Part shown: in pieces, positions 1-7,798 of the stretch | Layout: each line of letters starts with the position of its first letter | Position numbering within the stretch: the stretch's first letter is position 1 | Source of the DNA: Paracoccaceae bacterium | GTDB taxonomy: Bacteria > Pseudomonadota > Alphaproteobacteria > Rhodobacterales > Rhodobacteraceae | Direction: 5' to 3' | DNA: 48,619 bases | Assembly: GCA_018223125.1 (NCBI GenBank) | Contig: JAAEZA010000032.1 | Location: 1-48,619, forward strand | Position numbers and translations under genes: made by a program | Notes under the pieces: model-generated | What the model saw: only the letters and a program-made list of their open reading frames with translations | The model's database searches: none | What the model was told of the DNA's origin: nothing

Positions 1-283
1 TGCTGCGCAACCCCGGCGGCGCATACAAAGTGGCCTCGGGATAGGCTGCCGCCCAGTCTGCCAGCGAAAGGTGGTGCAGGGAGTTGGGGGCCACGATGTG
101 CCGCACGTCGCCCATGGCAGCCACGGCCTTGCGCAAATTGTCATTCAGGGAAACCGGCGACCAGATCATGAGATCGCCGCCATTCAACCGGATCACGGCC
201 ATGCGGGTCGGGTAGTGGAAACCGGCGACAGCGACAGTATCACCGGCTGTAATCCAGACATTCTCTCCGAATTTTTCCAGCAT
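1..283 (-). CDS. DUF4336 family protein (N-terminal part, cut by window edge)
   Basis: Partial reading frame of about 94 residues. The ATG at 283-281 follows an AGGAG ribosome site, and the gene runs off the left edge of the window. The visible protein begins MLEKFGENVWITAGDTV and contains FHYPTRMAVIRL, then LMIWSPVSL, then HIVAPNSLHHLSLADW. This matches my memory of DUF4336, a metallo-beta-lactamase-like family whose opening strands read 'PTRM..VRL..G.LW.WSP' followed by 'VAPN..HH'. The biochemical role of the family is not established. It lies 12 bp downstream of serB on the same strand, so it may be co-transcribed with it. The C-terminal half is outside the window and cannot be judged. Confidence 0.75.
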   Translation of the reverse strand, partial: MLEKFGENVWITAGDTVAVAGFHYPTRMAVIRLNGGDLMIWSPVSLNDNLRKAVAAMGDVRHIVAPNSLHHLSLADWAAAYPEATLYAPPGLRS

Positions 284-295
284 GACCTCTCCTGT

Positions 296-1174
296 TTACG
301 GGCGGACAAACTCCGCAGCTTTGTAACCCTGCAAATACAGCAGTCCCGTCAGGTCCGCATAATTCAGACGCAGATCGACCTGTGCCGCAACGACAGGCTT
401 GGCGTGCAGCGCCACGCCCGATCCGGCCAGATGCAGCATCCCCAGATCATTGGCCCCGTCCCCGACCGCGATCACGTCGTCAGGGGTAAGTCCCTTGGCC
501 GCTGTGATTTCGTTCAGCGCATCCACTTTAGCCTGTTTGCCCAGCACCGGAACCCCGTGTTCGCCGGTTAATTTTCCATCTTCCTGCAACAGCGTATTTG
601 CGCGGTTTTCATCAAATCCCAGCCTGGCCGCGACAGCCGAAGTAAAACTGGTAAACCCGCCGGAAACCAGTGCGGCGTAAGCGCCGTTCGCCCGCATGGT
701 CGCCACCAGTTCAGGCCCCCCCGGCATCAGGGTAATCCGATCGTTCAGAACCTTTTCGATCACACCAACTGGCAGGCCTTTCAACAGGCCGACCCGTTCC
801 TTCAACGCAGCCTCAAAATCCAGTTCGCCATTCATCGCCCGTGCGGTGATTTCGGCAACCCGTTCCCCCACGCCCGCTTCTGCCGCCAGTTCGTCGATGC
901 ATTCTTGCTGGATCATCGTGCTGTCCATATCCGCGAGAAGGACTTTCTTGCGACGGCCCGCGACCGGCTGCACACAAAAGTCGATTCGCATCCGGTCCAG
1001 CCCCCGCCAGAACACATCAAAACCGCTGGGTTCCTGCTCGAAATAGATATCACAAGCAATCCCTTCAGCCAGCCAGTCCACGTTGGAACCGTTCAGACGC
1101 GACTTTATTGATGACACCAGATCGGCGGTGACACGGACATCTTCGGGCTTGGAAATAAGGGTCGCAACGTACAT
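296..1174 (-). CDS. serB: Phosphoserine phosphatase SerB
   Basis: Catalyses the last step of serine synthesis, O-phosphoserine to L-serine plus phosphate, in the cytoplasm. About 292 residues from the ATG at 1174 ([12 protein letters not shown]). The first ~75 residues form the variable N-terminal domain of bacterial SerB. HAD motif I is [12 protein letters not shown], with the nucleophile and acid/base Asp in DMDST; motif II is the SGGFTSF segment; motifs III/IV end in [10 protein letters not shown]. The frame stays open upstream to about 1858 antisense to serC, but the added residues are low-complexity shadow sequence, so the internal ATG is chosen. It is divergent from serC-serA, so all three genes of the phosphorylated pathway sit together. 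Confidence 0.95.
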   Translation of the reverse strand: MYVATLISKPEDVRVTADLVSSIKSRLNGSNVDWLAEGIACDIYFEQEPSGFDVFWRGLDRMRIDFCVQPVAGRRKKVLLADMDSTMIQQECIDELAAEAGVGERVAEITARAMNGELDFEAALKERVGLLKGLPVGVIEKVLNDRITLMPGGPELVATMRANGAYAALVSGGFTSFTSAVAARLGFDENRANTLLQEDGKLTGEHGVPVLGKQAKVDALNEITAAKGLTPDDVIAVGDGANDLGMLHLAGSGVALHAKPVVAAQVDLRLNYADLTGLLYLQGYKAAEFVRP

Positions 1175-1246
1175 CTGAGCACTCTGTTTTGGGTCAACTT
1201 GCGGCGCTTTATTCGCCAAAAACGTCACAAAGACCAGTGTTTCCTG

Positions 1247-1275
1247 TTGCGATGCCGCAAAAACTGTCCTAGACG
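1247..1275 (+). promoter_or_regulatory. Candidate promoter of serC-serA
   Basis: TTGCGA at 1247-1252 and TAGACG at 1270-1275 are separated by 17 bp, a plausible sigma-70-type pair with a weak -10. A start about 6-8 bp further on would begin the transcript right at the structured leader described next, which is why I favour it. Prediction only. Confidence 0.35.
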
Positions 1276-1279
1276 CGGC

Positions 1280-1320
1280 GGTGGGACACCTCTCCCCAAC
1301 GAGAGGCTTATATCTGGAAG
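1280..1320 (+). ncRNA. serC-type leader RNA (candidate cis-regulatory element)
   Basis: A 6-bp hairpin, CCTCTC (1289-1294) pairing with GAGAGG (1301-1306) around the loop CCCAAC, is preceded by GTGGGACA and followed by CTTATATCTGGAAGGA leading into serC. A short leader with one pyrimidine/purine hairpin just before serC in an alphaproteobacterium fits the serC RNA motif found by comparative genomics (Rfam holds a serC family). The ligand or mechanism of that motif is unknown. The identification rests on position and general shape, not on a covariance search. Confidence 0.55.
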
Positions 1321-1330
1321 GATACCACTG

Positions 1331-2470
1331 ATGACGACATCTCAGCCGGGCGCACGCCCGCAAAATCCCCGTTTTAGCTCTGGCCCCTGCACGAAACCAC
1401 CGACGTGGTCTCTGGATGCGTTGCGCGATGCGCCGCTTGGCCGTTCCCACCGTGCCGCTGTGGGCAAAGACAAGCTTAAAGCCGCAATCGAAACCACCCG
1501 CGAAGTTCTTGGCGTTCCAGCCGATTACAAGATCGGCATCGTTCCCGCATCCGATACCGGGGCGGTTGAAATGGCGCTTTGGTCCCTGCTGGGCGCACGG
1601 GGCGTGACCATGCTGTCCTGGGAAAGCTTCGGTGCGGGCTGGGTGACGGATGTAACCAAACAACTCAAGCTGGATGTAACGCATCTGAATGCGGATTACG
1701 GCCAGCTTCCCGACCTTTCCACCATCAATTTTGACGACGACGTGGTGTTCACATGGAACGGCACCACATCCGGTGTGCGCGTGCCAAACGGTGATTTCAT
1801 TCCGGCTGACCGCGCGGGCCTGACCATCTGCGATGCGACCTCTGCGGCCTTTGCGCAAGACCTGCCTTGGGACAAACTGGATGTGACCACTTTCTCATGG
1901 CAGAAGGTTCTGGGCGGGGAAGCCGCCCACGGTGTGCTGATCCTGTCGCCCCGCGCTGTGGAACGTCTGGAAAACTATACCCCGCCTTGGCCCCTGCCGA
2001 AAATCTTCCGCATGACCAAAGGCGGCAAGCTGATCGACGGTATCTTTACCGGCGCTACCATCAACACGCCTTCGATGCTGTGTGTTGAAGATTACCTCTT
2101 CGCGCTCGACTGGGCGAAATCGGTGGGCGGACAGGACGGGCTGAAAGCCCGCGCCAATGCGAACCTTGCCGAGATCGAAACTTTTGTGGCGGCAAACGAC
2201 TGGATCGACTTTCTGGCCGAAACGCCCGAGACCCGCTCCAATACCTCTGTCTGTCTGAAGTTCACGGATGCGCGGATCACGGACGGCGCGGCTTTTGCCA
2301 AAGCAGTTGCAAAACGTCTGGAAACCGAAGGTGTGGCGCTTGACATCGGTGCCTACCGCGATGCCCCTGCGGGCCTGCGCATCTGGTGCGGCGGTACGGT
2401 TGAAACAGCCGATATTGCGGCCCTGCTTCCATGGCTCGACTGGGCGTTTAACGCCGAGATCGCCCAATAA
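1331..2470 (+). CDS. serC: Phosphoserine aminotransferase SerC
   Basis: PLP enzyme converting 3-phosphohydroxypyruvate and glutamate to phosphoserine and 2-oxoglutarate. 379 residues from the ATG at 1331, preceded by GGAAGG; the longer frame from 1199 would run through the leader hairpin and is rejected. The protein contains PRFSSGPC near the N-terminus, [10 protein letters not shown] around residues 37-46, and the PLP lysine in [15 protein letters not shown] near residue 193. This is the compact alphaproteobacterial SerC type rather than the E. coli type. serA follows after 63 bp in the same direction, so the two probably form one transcript under the leader element. Confidence 0.95.
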   Translation: MTTSQPGARPQNPRFSSGPCTKPPTWSLDALRDAPLGRSHRAAVGKDKLKAAIETTREVLGVPADYKIGIVPASDTGAVEMALWSLLGARGVTMLSWESFGAGWVTDVTKQLKLDVTHLNADYGQLPDLSTINFDDDVVFTWNGTTSGVRVPNGDFIPADRAGLTICDATSAAFAQDLPWDKLDVTTFSWQKVLGGEAAHGVLILSPRAVERLENYTPPWPLPKIFRMTKGGKLIDGIFTGATINTPSMLCVEDYLFALDWAKSVGGQDGLKARANANLAEIETFVAANDWIDFLAETPETRSNTSVCLKFTDARITDGAAFAKAVAKRLETEGVALDIGAYRDAPAGLRIWCGGTVETADIAALLPWLDWAFNAEIAQ

Positions 2471-2477
2471 GCTTTTC

Positions 2478-2498
2478 GCCCCGCGCCGGACGCGGGGC
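2478..2498 (+). other. Intercistronic hairpin between serC and serA
   Basis: Perfect 8-bp stem GCCCCGCG / CGCGGGGC with a 5-nt loop (2486-2490). It has no T-run, so it is more likely an mRNA-stabilising or processing hairpin than a terminator. serA has its own AAGGAA ribosome site downstream. Confidence 0.5.
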
Positions 2499-2533
2499 CA
2501 CCCCCACATATTTATACATAAGGAACGCCCCAA

Positions 2534-4129
2534 ATGGCCCCTAAAGTACTCGTCTCTGACAAACTCAGCCCCACTGCCGTGCAAATCTTCCGTGACAACG
2601 GCATCGAAGTGGATTTCGAACCGGATCTGGGCAAGGACAAAGTAGAACTGATGAAACGCATCGGGGAATACGACGGTCTTGCCATTCGCTCTGCCACCAA
2701 AGTTACCGAGAAGATCCTTGAAAACGCGACAAACCTTAAGGTGATCGGCCGCGCCGGTATCGGTGTGGATAACGTTGATCTGAACGCCGCGTCCCGCAAA
2801 GGTGTGATCGTGATGAACACGCCGTTTGGAAACTCTATCACCACCGCAGAACATGCGATTGCAATGATGTTCGCCGTGGCCCGCCAGATCCCCGAAGCAT
2901 CGGCATCGACCCATGCAGGTAAATGGGAAAAGTCCAAGTTCATGGGGGTCGAGCTGACCAACAAGACCCTTGGCCTGATCGGCTCCGGCAACATCGGGTC
3001 CATCGTGGCCAGCCGTGCGCTGGGTCTGAAAATGAAGGTTGTGGCCTATGACCCCTTCCTGTCCGAAGAGCGTGCAGCGGATTTGGGCGTGAAAAAAGTA
3101 GAGCTGGACGAACTTCTGGCCCAAGCCGACTTTATCACCCTGCACGTTCCCAAAACCGATAAAACAGCCGGTATGCTGGACGCCGCTGCCATTGCCAAAA
3201 TGAAAAAGGGTGTACGCATCGTAAACTGTGCCCGTGGTGGTCTGGTGGACGAAGAAGCACTGGCGGAGGCACTGAAATCCGGACATGTCGCCGGTGCAGC
3301 CTTTGACGTTTTCGCGGTAGAGCCTGCCACGGAAAGCCCGCTGTTCAACCTGCCCAACGTGGTTGTGACCCCACACCTTGGCGCCGCCACCAGCGAAGCG
3401 CAGGAAAACGTTGCAATCCAGGTGGCCGAGCAGATTTCCGATTACCTGCTGAACGGTGCCGTTACAAATGCGATCAACATGCCGTCGATCACAGCGGAAG
3501 AAGCGCCGGTTCTCAGCCCGTTTGTGAAGCTTGCCTCCCATCTTGGCGCCTTTATCGGCCAGATGACGGAAGAGGCCATTGAAAGCGTGAACATCCTTTA
3601 CGATGGTAAAGTTGCCGAAATGAACACCAAAGCCCTGTCCTCTGCGGCAATTGCCGGTGTGATGAAGGCGCAGAACCCTGACGTGAATATGGTATCCGCC
3701 CCTGTTGTTGCAGCAGAGCGTGGCATCCAGTGTTCGACAACCACGCAGGAAAAATCCGGTGTGTTTGACAGCTACATCAAGCTGACTGTCAAGACCGCAA
3801 AGAAAACGCGTTCCATTGCCGGAACCGTATTCTCGGACGGGAAACCACGGTTTATCCAGATCAAAGGCATCAACATTGACGCCGAGATCGGGCGCCACAT
3901 GCTTTACACCACCAATGATGACATGCCCGGTATCATCGGGACGTTGGGCCAGACTCTGGGGCAGAACGACGTGAACATCGCGAACTTTACGCTGGGCCGT
4001 TCCGAAGCCGGCGCAAACGCCATCGCGCTTCTGTACCTAGATGCACAGCCTCCGGTATCTGTTCTGGACAAACTGAAAGCAACTGGCATGTTCCAGCAGG
4101 TCAAGCCATTGGAATTCGACGTAGAATAA
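2534..4129 (+). CDS. serA: D-3-phosphoglycerate dehydrogenase SerA (long form with ACT domain)
   Basis: First and committed step of serine synthesis: 3-phosphoglycerate to 3-phosphohydroxypyruvate with NAD+. 531 residues, the usual length of the long form. An N-terminal substrate domain is followed by the NAD-binding Rossmann fold (GLIGSGNIGSIVA, about residues 146-158). The catalytic Arg lies in NCARGGLVDEEAL and the His in PHLGAATSEAQ. After that come the intervening domain (about 315-450) and a C-terminal ACT domain starting at MLYTTNDDMPGIIGTLG. ACT domains usually confer serine feedback inhibition. The start ATG follows AAGGAA. It ends in a strong terminator 22 bp after the stop codon. 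Confidence 0.97.
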   Translation: MAPKVLVSDKLSPTAVQIFRDNGIEVDFEPDLGKDKVELMKRIGEYDGLAIRSATKVTEKILENATNLKVIGRAGIGVDNVDLNAASRKGVIVMNTPFGNSITTAEHAIAMMFAVARQIPEASASTHAGKWEKSKFMGVELTNKTLGLIGSGNIGSIVASRALGLKMKVVAYDPFLSEERAADLGVKKVELDELLAQADFITLHVPKTDKTAGMLDAAAIAKMKKGVRIVNCARGGLVDEEALAEALKSGHVAGAAFDVFAVEPATESPLFNLPNVVVTPHLGAATSEAQENVAIQVAEQISDYLLNGAVTNAINMPSITAEEAPVLSPFVKLASHLGAFIGQMTEEAIESVNILYDGKVAEMNTKALSSAAIAGVMKAQNPDVNMVSAPVVAAERGIQCSTTTQEKSGVFDSYIKLTVKTAKKTRSIAGTVFSDGKPRFIQIKGINIDAEIGRHMLYTTNDDMPGIIGTLGQTLGQNDVNIANFTLGRSEAGANAIALLYLDAQPPVSVLDKLKATGMFQQVKPLEFDVE

Positions 4130-4151
4130 ATCTCTGTCGCATTTGATCCAT

Positions 4152-4191
4152 GACCTGCGGGTATCCTCGTGATGTCCGCAGGTCTTTTTTT
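4152..4191 (+). terminator. Rho-independent terminator after serA
   Basis: 9-bp perfect stem GACCTGCGG (4152-4160) / CCGCAGGTC (4176-4184) followed by seven T (4185-4191). It ends the serC-serA transcript and lies between convergent serA and the AlkB-like gene. Confidence 0.9.
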
Positions 4192-4220
4192 GCTTTCCGC
4201 TTCGGTATGAGGCAACAGCC

Positions 4221-5354
4221 CTAGCGCGGTAGCGGGTTCAAGGCTTTGTTATAGGGTGTCCAGTCTTCCACATCCGGATAGTATTTGCGCCGCCACGCCC
4301 GCACTTTCGGGTTCATGTAGCGCCGCCAGAACGGAGGCATCATCGCCAGTATCGTCATGATCGGATAGCTGTAGGGCAGTTGCGGAGCCTCTTCCGCATC
4401 ATATGTCTGCAGCAGGGGGAAACGGCGGCTGGGTTTATAGTGGTGGTCGGAATGACGTTGCAGATTGATCAGCACGTAATTGGTCACACGGTGCGCTGCA
4501 TTCCATGAATGGCGGGGCAGGACGTGTTCGTATTTGCCATCCCCCAAATGGCGGCGGGTCAGCCCGTAATGTTCCACATAGTTTACAAGCTCCAGTTGCC
4601 AGACCGCCACAAAAGCCTGCAAACAAAACATGCCGACACCGGCCCATCCACCGATCATATAGGCCAGTAGCAGCCACCCCGCCTGCCAGGCAGCATATCG
4701 CCAGAACGGATTGCTGCGGTGGGTGGCAGGCAATCCCTTACGTGCAAGCATCGCCTTTTCCGCCTTGAAAGCGGAGCGCAGGCAAGAGACCAGAACCCGC
4801 CGGAAAAACCGGTGGAACCCTTCGTTGTAGCGGGCCGTCACCGGATCGCGCGGTGTGCCCACATAGCGGTGATGCACCAGCAGGTGTTCGCTGCGGAAAT
4901 GGCCGTAAAGCACCATTGTCATCAACATATCGCCCAGAAACCGTTCGAAGCGGGACTTCTGGTGCATCAATTCATGGGCGTAGTTTATCCCGATGGTGCC
5001 ACTGGCAATGCCGACGGTCGCCATGAAGGTCCAGCTTTCCCGCGTGCCCAGCCGGTCCCCCCAACTGACATAAGCCAAGGCGCCGAATACCAGCAAAACC
5101 TGCAAGAAAGGCCAGATCAGGGTAATCAGCGTGTACCAGCGCAGGCTTTCATCCGGTGTCTCGGGGTCCGCGTTCCCGGTGCGCAAGCCGCCGATCACAT
5201 CCACAACCGACATGATCCACCAGCCGAACACCGGCGGCAGCGCCAGCCACCAGCCCCCCTGCCAACCGGCAAATGCGATGACTGGCAGATAGCCAAGCGA
5301 CAACCAGAACGGCAGCGCGGCAAGAAGATTGGTGCGGATGGGATCGCCAGACAT
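4221..5354 (-). CDS. AlkB-family membrane di-iron hydroxylase (alkane 1-monooxygenase-like)
   Basis: Integral-membrane non-haem di-iron oxygenase. 377 residues from the ATG at 5354 (MSGDPIRTN), chosen because GGAG lies 6-7 bases upstream; a frame extension to 5402 adds 16 unlikely residues. Hydrophobic segments occur at about residues 15-50, 80-120 and 215-255. All histidine clusters are present: HELMH, EHLLVHHRYVG, the NYVEHYGL signature, and LQRHSDHHYKPSRR. The set NYxEHYGL plus LQRHSDHH is characteristic of AlkB and separates it from ordinary fatty acid desaturases. The likely reaction is terminal hydroxylation of an alkane or alkyl chain, with electrons from a rubredoxin; no rubredoxin gene is nearby. 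Roseobacters often carry a single AlkB-like gene of untested substrate. Confidence 0.85.
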   Translation of the reverse strand: MSGDPIRTNLLAALPFWLSLGYLPVIAFAGWQGGWWLALPPVFGWWIMSVVDVIGGLRTGNADPETPDESLRWYTLITLIWPFLQVLLVFGALAYVSWGDRLGTRESWTFMATVGIASGTIGINYAHELMHQKSRFERFLGDMLMTMVLYGHFRSEHLLVHHRYVGTPRDPVTARYNEGFHRFFRRVLVSCLRSAFKAEKAMLARKGLPATHRSNPFWRYAAWQAGWLLLAYMIGGWAGVGMFCLQAFVAVWQLELVNYVEHYGLTRRHLGDGKYEHVLPRHSWNAAHRVTNYVLINLQRHSDHHYKPSRRFPLLQTYDAEEAPQLPYSYPIMTILAMMPPFWRRYMNPKVRAWRRKYYPDVEDWTPYNKALNPLPR

Positions 5355-5422
5355 GAATGCTCCGGTTTTTTTCGCAATCTTGCACGAATGACCGGAACAC
5401 ACAATTCAAACGGTGGGGAAGG

Positions 5423-5448
5423 CTGGCCGCGCTGTAAAGGGCGGCCAG
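5423..5448 (-). terminator. Hairpin after the class III aminotransferase gene
   Basis: CTGGCCGC (5423-5430) pairs with GCGGCCAG (5441-5448), an 8-bp perfect stem 30 bp beyond the stop codon of the leftward aminotransferase gene. The following bases on the minus strand (CCTTCC) form only a weak T-rich tail, so termination is plausible but not certain. Confidence 0.45.
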
Positions 5449-5477
5449 TCCTGTTGTCAAAGGGTCTTCAGGCGGAA

Positions 5478-6830
5478 TCAACCCGCAGCAGAGATACCCG
5501 CGTCGATCGCGTTAAGGACCGTGTCGACTTCGGCTTCGCTGATAACCAGCCCCGGTGACAGCAGGATATTCGCGCCGGACACCCGCAGCATCGCGCCGTG
5601 TTCATAGGCAACTTTGGCAACTTTGGCACCAAAGTCCGGTCCCATTTGCGTCTTGCTCTCGCGGTCGGAGACAAATTCGATGGCTGTCATCAGGCCGTGG
5701 CCGCCGCGCACATCGCCGATAACGCTGTGCTTTTCTTTCAGACGCTGCACGCCCTCAAACATCTGTGTTCCGCGTGCCGCAGCGTTGCCCCGCACATCCA
5801 GACGCTGTGTTTCTTTCAGACAGGCAACCGCAGCAGCAGCCCCGACCGGATGACCGGAATAAGTGTAACCGTGCCCGATAGACCCTTCGGGTCCGGCTTT
5901 TTCGAAGACTTCGACCATGCTTTCCCCGATCATGCAAGCCCCGAACGGATAGTAGCCATTGGTGATCGCTTTAGCGGTACACATCATGTCAGGCTGCACC
6001 CCCCAATGGCGCGAACCGGACCAGTCGCCAGTGCGGCCAAAGGCGGTAATCACCTCATCCGCAATCATCAGGATACCGTGGCGGGAACAGATTTCACGCA
6101 TCCCCGGCATAAAGGTTTCATGGGGCACCATAATGCCCCCCGCACCAAGGATCGGCTCCATAATAAAGGCGGCAATGGTGTCCGGCCCCTGAAACGCGAT
6201 CTCGTCTTCGGCTGCCTGCAGGATCAGTTGCGCCAGTTTTGCAGGGTCTGATTCGTTGAACGGGTTGCGATAGGCATAAGGTGCCGGCAGGTGGCGGCAG
6301 CCGGGCAGAAGCGGTTCATAGGCGGTGCGGAACCGGTTGTTGCCATTAACGGATGCTCCCCCGAAGTGGGTGCCGTGATAGCCTTTTTTCAGGCTCAGGA
6401 ATTTGGTGCGCTGGGTATCACCGCGAACTTTGTGGTACTGACGGGCCAGACGCAGGCTGGTCTCAACGGAATCAGATCCCCCGCTGGTGAAAAACGCACG
6501 CGCCATGCCTTCCGGCCGGAAAAATTCCTGAAGCATATAGGACAGTTCGATCACAGCGTCATTGGATGTGCCTGCGAATGTGGAATAGTAAGGAAGCTGG
6601 TTCAACTGACTGGAAATTGCCTCTTTCACCACATCGCAGGAATAGCCGAGGTTCACGTTCCACAGGCCGCCAACCGCATCAATCGCTTCATGCCCGTCAA
6701 TGTCGGTGATTTTCACGCCCGCAGCACCCGTGATGATTACCGGCGGATTTTCTTGCTGAGCGCCCGGATGCGCCATCGGGTGCCACATATGCTTGGCGTT
6801 GTTTTCCTTCAGGAAGTTATCGTCTTTCAT
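5478..6830 (-). CDS. Class III PLP aminotransferase (omega-amine:pyruvate type)
   Basis: 450 residues from the ATG at 6830 (MKDDNFLKENN), preceded by AAAGGA eight bases upstream; an ATG 24 bases earlier lacks such a site. Fold-type I motifs are clear: HPMAHPGA and GLWNVNLGY in the N-terminal part, FTSGGSDSVET for cofactor phosphate binding, KKGYHGTHFGG, IADEVITAFGRTG (the PLP-ring Asp), the Schiff-base Lys in CTAKAITNGYYPFGA, and GYTYSGHPVG. This pattern fits diamine/omega-amino acid:pyruvate transaminases (SpuC, Tpa and beta-alanine relatives). The substrate is not readable from sequence. It follows the IclR gene by 54 bp on the same strand, so it is probably regulated with the divergent transporter operon. 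Confidence 0.85.
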   Translation of the reverse strand: MKDDNFLKENNAKHMWHPMAHPGAQQENPPVIITGAAGVKITDIDGHEAIDAVGGLWNVNLGYSCDVVKEAISSQLNQLPYYSTFAGTSNDAVIELSYMLQEFFRPEGMARAFFTSGGSDSVETSLRLARQYHKVRGDTQRTKFLSLKKGYHGTHFGGASVNGNNRFRTAYEPLLPGCRHLPAPYAYRNPFNESDPAKLAQLILQAAEDEIAFQGPDTIAAFIMEPILGAGGIMVPHETFMPGMREICSRHGILMIADEVITAFGRTGDWSGSRHWGVQPDMMCTAKAITNGYYPFGACMIGESMVEVFEKAGPEGSIGHGYTYSGHPVGAAAAVACLKETQRLDVRGNAAARGTQMFEGVQRLKEKHSVIGDVRGGHGLMTAIEFVSDRESKTQMGPDFGAKVAKVAYEHGAMLRVSGANILLSPGLVISEAEVDTVLNAIDAGISAAG

Positions 6831-6884
6831 CTTTCCGATCCTTTGATTGGTCAAAACCCGTTCGGGCAGTTTCAGGGGGCGGGC

Positions 6885-7658
6885 CTATTCGGCCGCGTCG
6901 GGCACCGGCTGACGCCGTGCCCCGTAAAGTCTGGAAATGGCCTGTGCCGCTTCGTTCAGCCCGAGCGCGATACAGTCGCGGACACGATCGTCAAAGCGGG
7001 ACATGGGCGTTGCCACTGCCACCGAACCGCAGACCCGGTCCGTGTGGTCGAAAACCGGAGCAGCCATCCCGACAACATCGGCTTCGAACGTTCCGAACAT
7101 CACAGAGTGGCCCGCAGCCTGCGCCTGCTCCACCAGTGCCAGAACTGATTCGCGCTCCAGCGGGGTCTTGTTTGTGATCCGTTCGAGCGCACGGGCCAGA
7201 ATCTCGTCCCGCTCCGGCGCATCAAGGCAGCTCAGGTAAGCGATACCGGAGGCCGTGGCATGAAAAGGCAGGATTTCAGCCGGATCAATATAGACGCGTG
7301 TCGCCCTGATGGACGTTTCCACGATGGCAATTTCGCTTAGTCCGTTTTTCTGGTGATGCGAAAGATGTGCCGTCTCTCCCGTTTTGGCCACAAGATCCGA
7401 CAGCACATTTTTTGCTGCGATTTCAATTGGATACGTCAGGTTTCGTACAGCAGCCAAACGGGTGACGGCAGGGCCGAGATGATAGGCTTTGCTGAGGGGA
7501 TCCTGTTCAAGAAAGCCTTGGGCCTCTAACGCGCTGAGATAGCGTTGCACGGTGGCTTTATCCCGTTTCAGCAGCCGTGCTGCCTCTGACAGGCCGACAG
7601 ACGGACGGGCCGTGTGAAACAGATCCAATATGCCCAAAGCCTTCTCTACGGTGCTCAT
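6885..7658 (-). CDS. IclR-family transcriptional regulator
   Basis: 257 residues. The N-terminal winged helix-turn-helix starts MSTVEKALGILDLF, with the recognition region SEAARLLKRDKATVQRYLSALEAQGFL (cited in parts) at about residues 24-50. The C-terminal effector domain includes AHLSHHQKNGLSEIAIVE, FHATASGIAYL and GMAAPVFDHT..CGSVAVATP. IclR proteins bind small metabolites in this domain and control adjacent catabolic genes. It is divergent from tctC across a 140-bp spacer that holds a near-perfect inverted repeat. The class III aminotransferase lies directly downstream. It is the likely local switch for the whole island; the effector is probably the imported substrate or its product. Confidence 0.93.
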   Translation of the reverse strand: MSTVEKALGILDLFHTARPSVGLSEAARLLKRDKATVQRYLSALEAQGFLEQDPLSKAYHLGPAVTRLAAVRNLTYPIEIAAKNVLSDLVAKTGETAHLSHHQKNGLSEIAIVETSIRATRVYIDPAEILPFHATASGIAYLSCLDAPERDEILARALERITNKTPLERESVLALVEQAQAAGHSVMFGTFEADVVGMAAPVFDHTDRVCGSVAVATPMSRFDDRVRDCIALGLNEAAQAISRLYGARRQPVPDAAE

Positions 7659-7703
7659 CTGTTACCCTATCGTTGCAAATGCATCGTTTTTTGTTTGACA
7701 CCG

Positions 7704-7732
7704 ATACTGCTTTGAAGCAATCATTATTTCAA
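7704..7732 (-). promoter_or_regulatory. Candidate iclR promoter
   Basis: On the minus strand TTGAAA (7732-7727) and CAGTAT (7709-7704) are separated by exactly 17 bp. The -35 box lies inside the left arm of the adjacent inverted repeat, so a protein bound there would block this promoter. That would give autoregulation, which is usual in the IclR family. Prediction only. Confidence 0.5.
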
Positions 7733-7752
7733 CCAACGGATTGAATAATGAT
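7720..7752. promoter_or_regulatory. Inverted repeat, candidate IclR operator
   Basis: ATCATTATTTCAA (7720-7732) and TTGAATAATGAT (7741-7752) are inverted copies, identical except for one extra T in the left arm, around an 8-bp centre. It sits between the divergent iclR and tctC genes, overlaps the candidate iclR -35 box, and lies just downstream of a TTGACA box (7695-7700) that could serve tctC. A long palindrome in this position is typical for an IclR dimer or tetramer. Confidence 0.65.
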
Positions 7753-7798
7753 CCGAGGTTATGACTTGGAACACAAGACATCGGACAGGGAGTCCCAT

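Noticed and set aside
296-1858. 520-residue SerB with a long N-terminal extension
   Set aside because: The extension is antisense to serC and crosses the divergent promoter; the ATG at 1174 gives the usual SerB length.
1895-3898. 667-residue open frame on the minus strand opposite serC-serA
   Set aside because: It is antisense to two well-supported genes, rich in His/Gly/Arg/Cys shadow composition, and has no recognisable domain or ribosome site.
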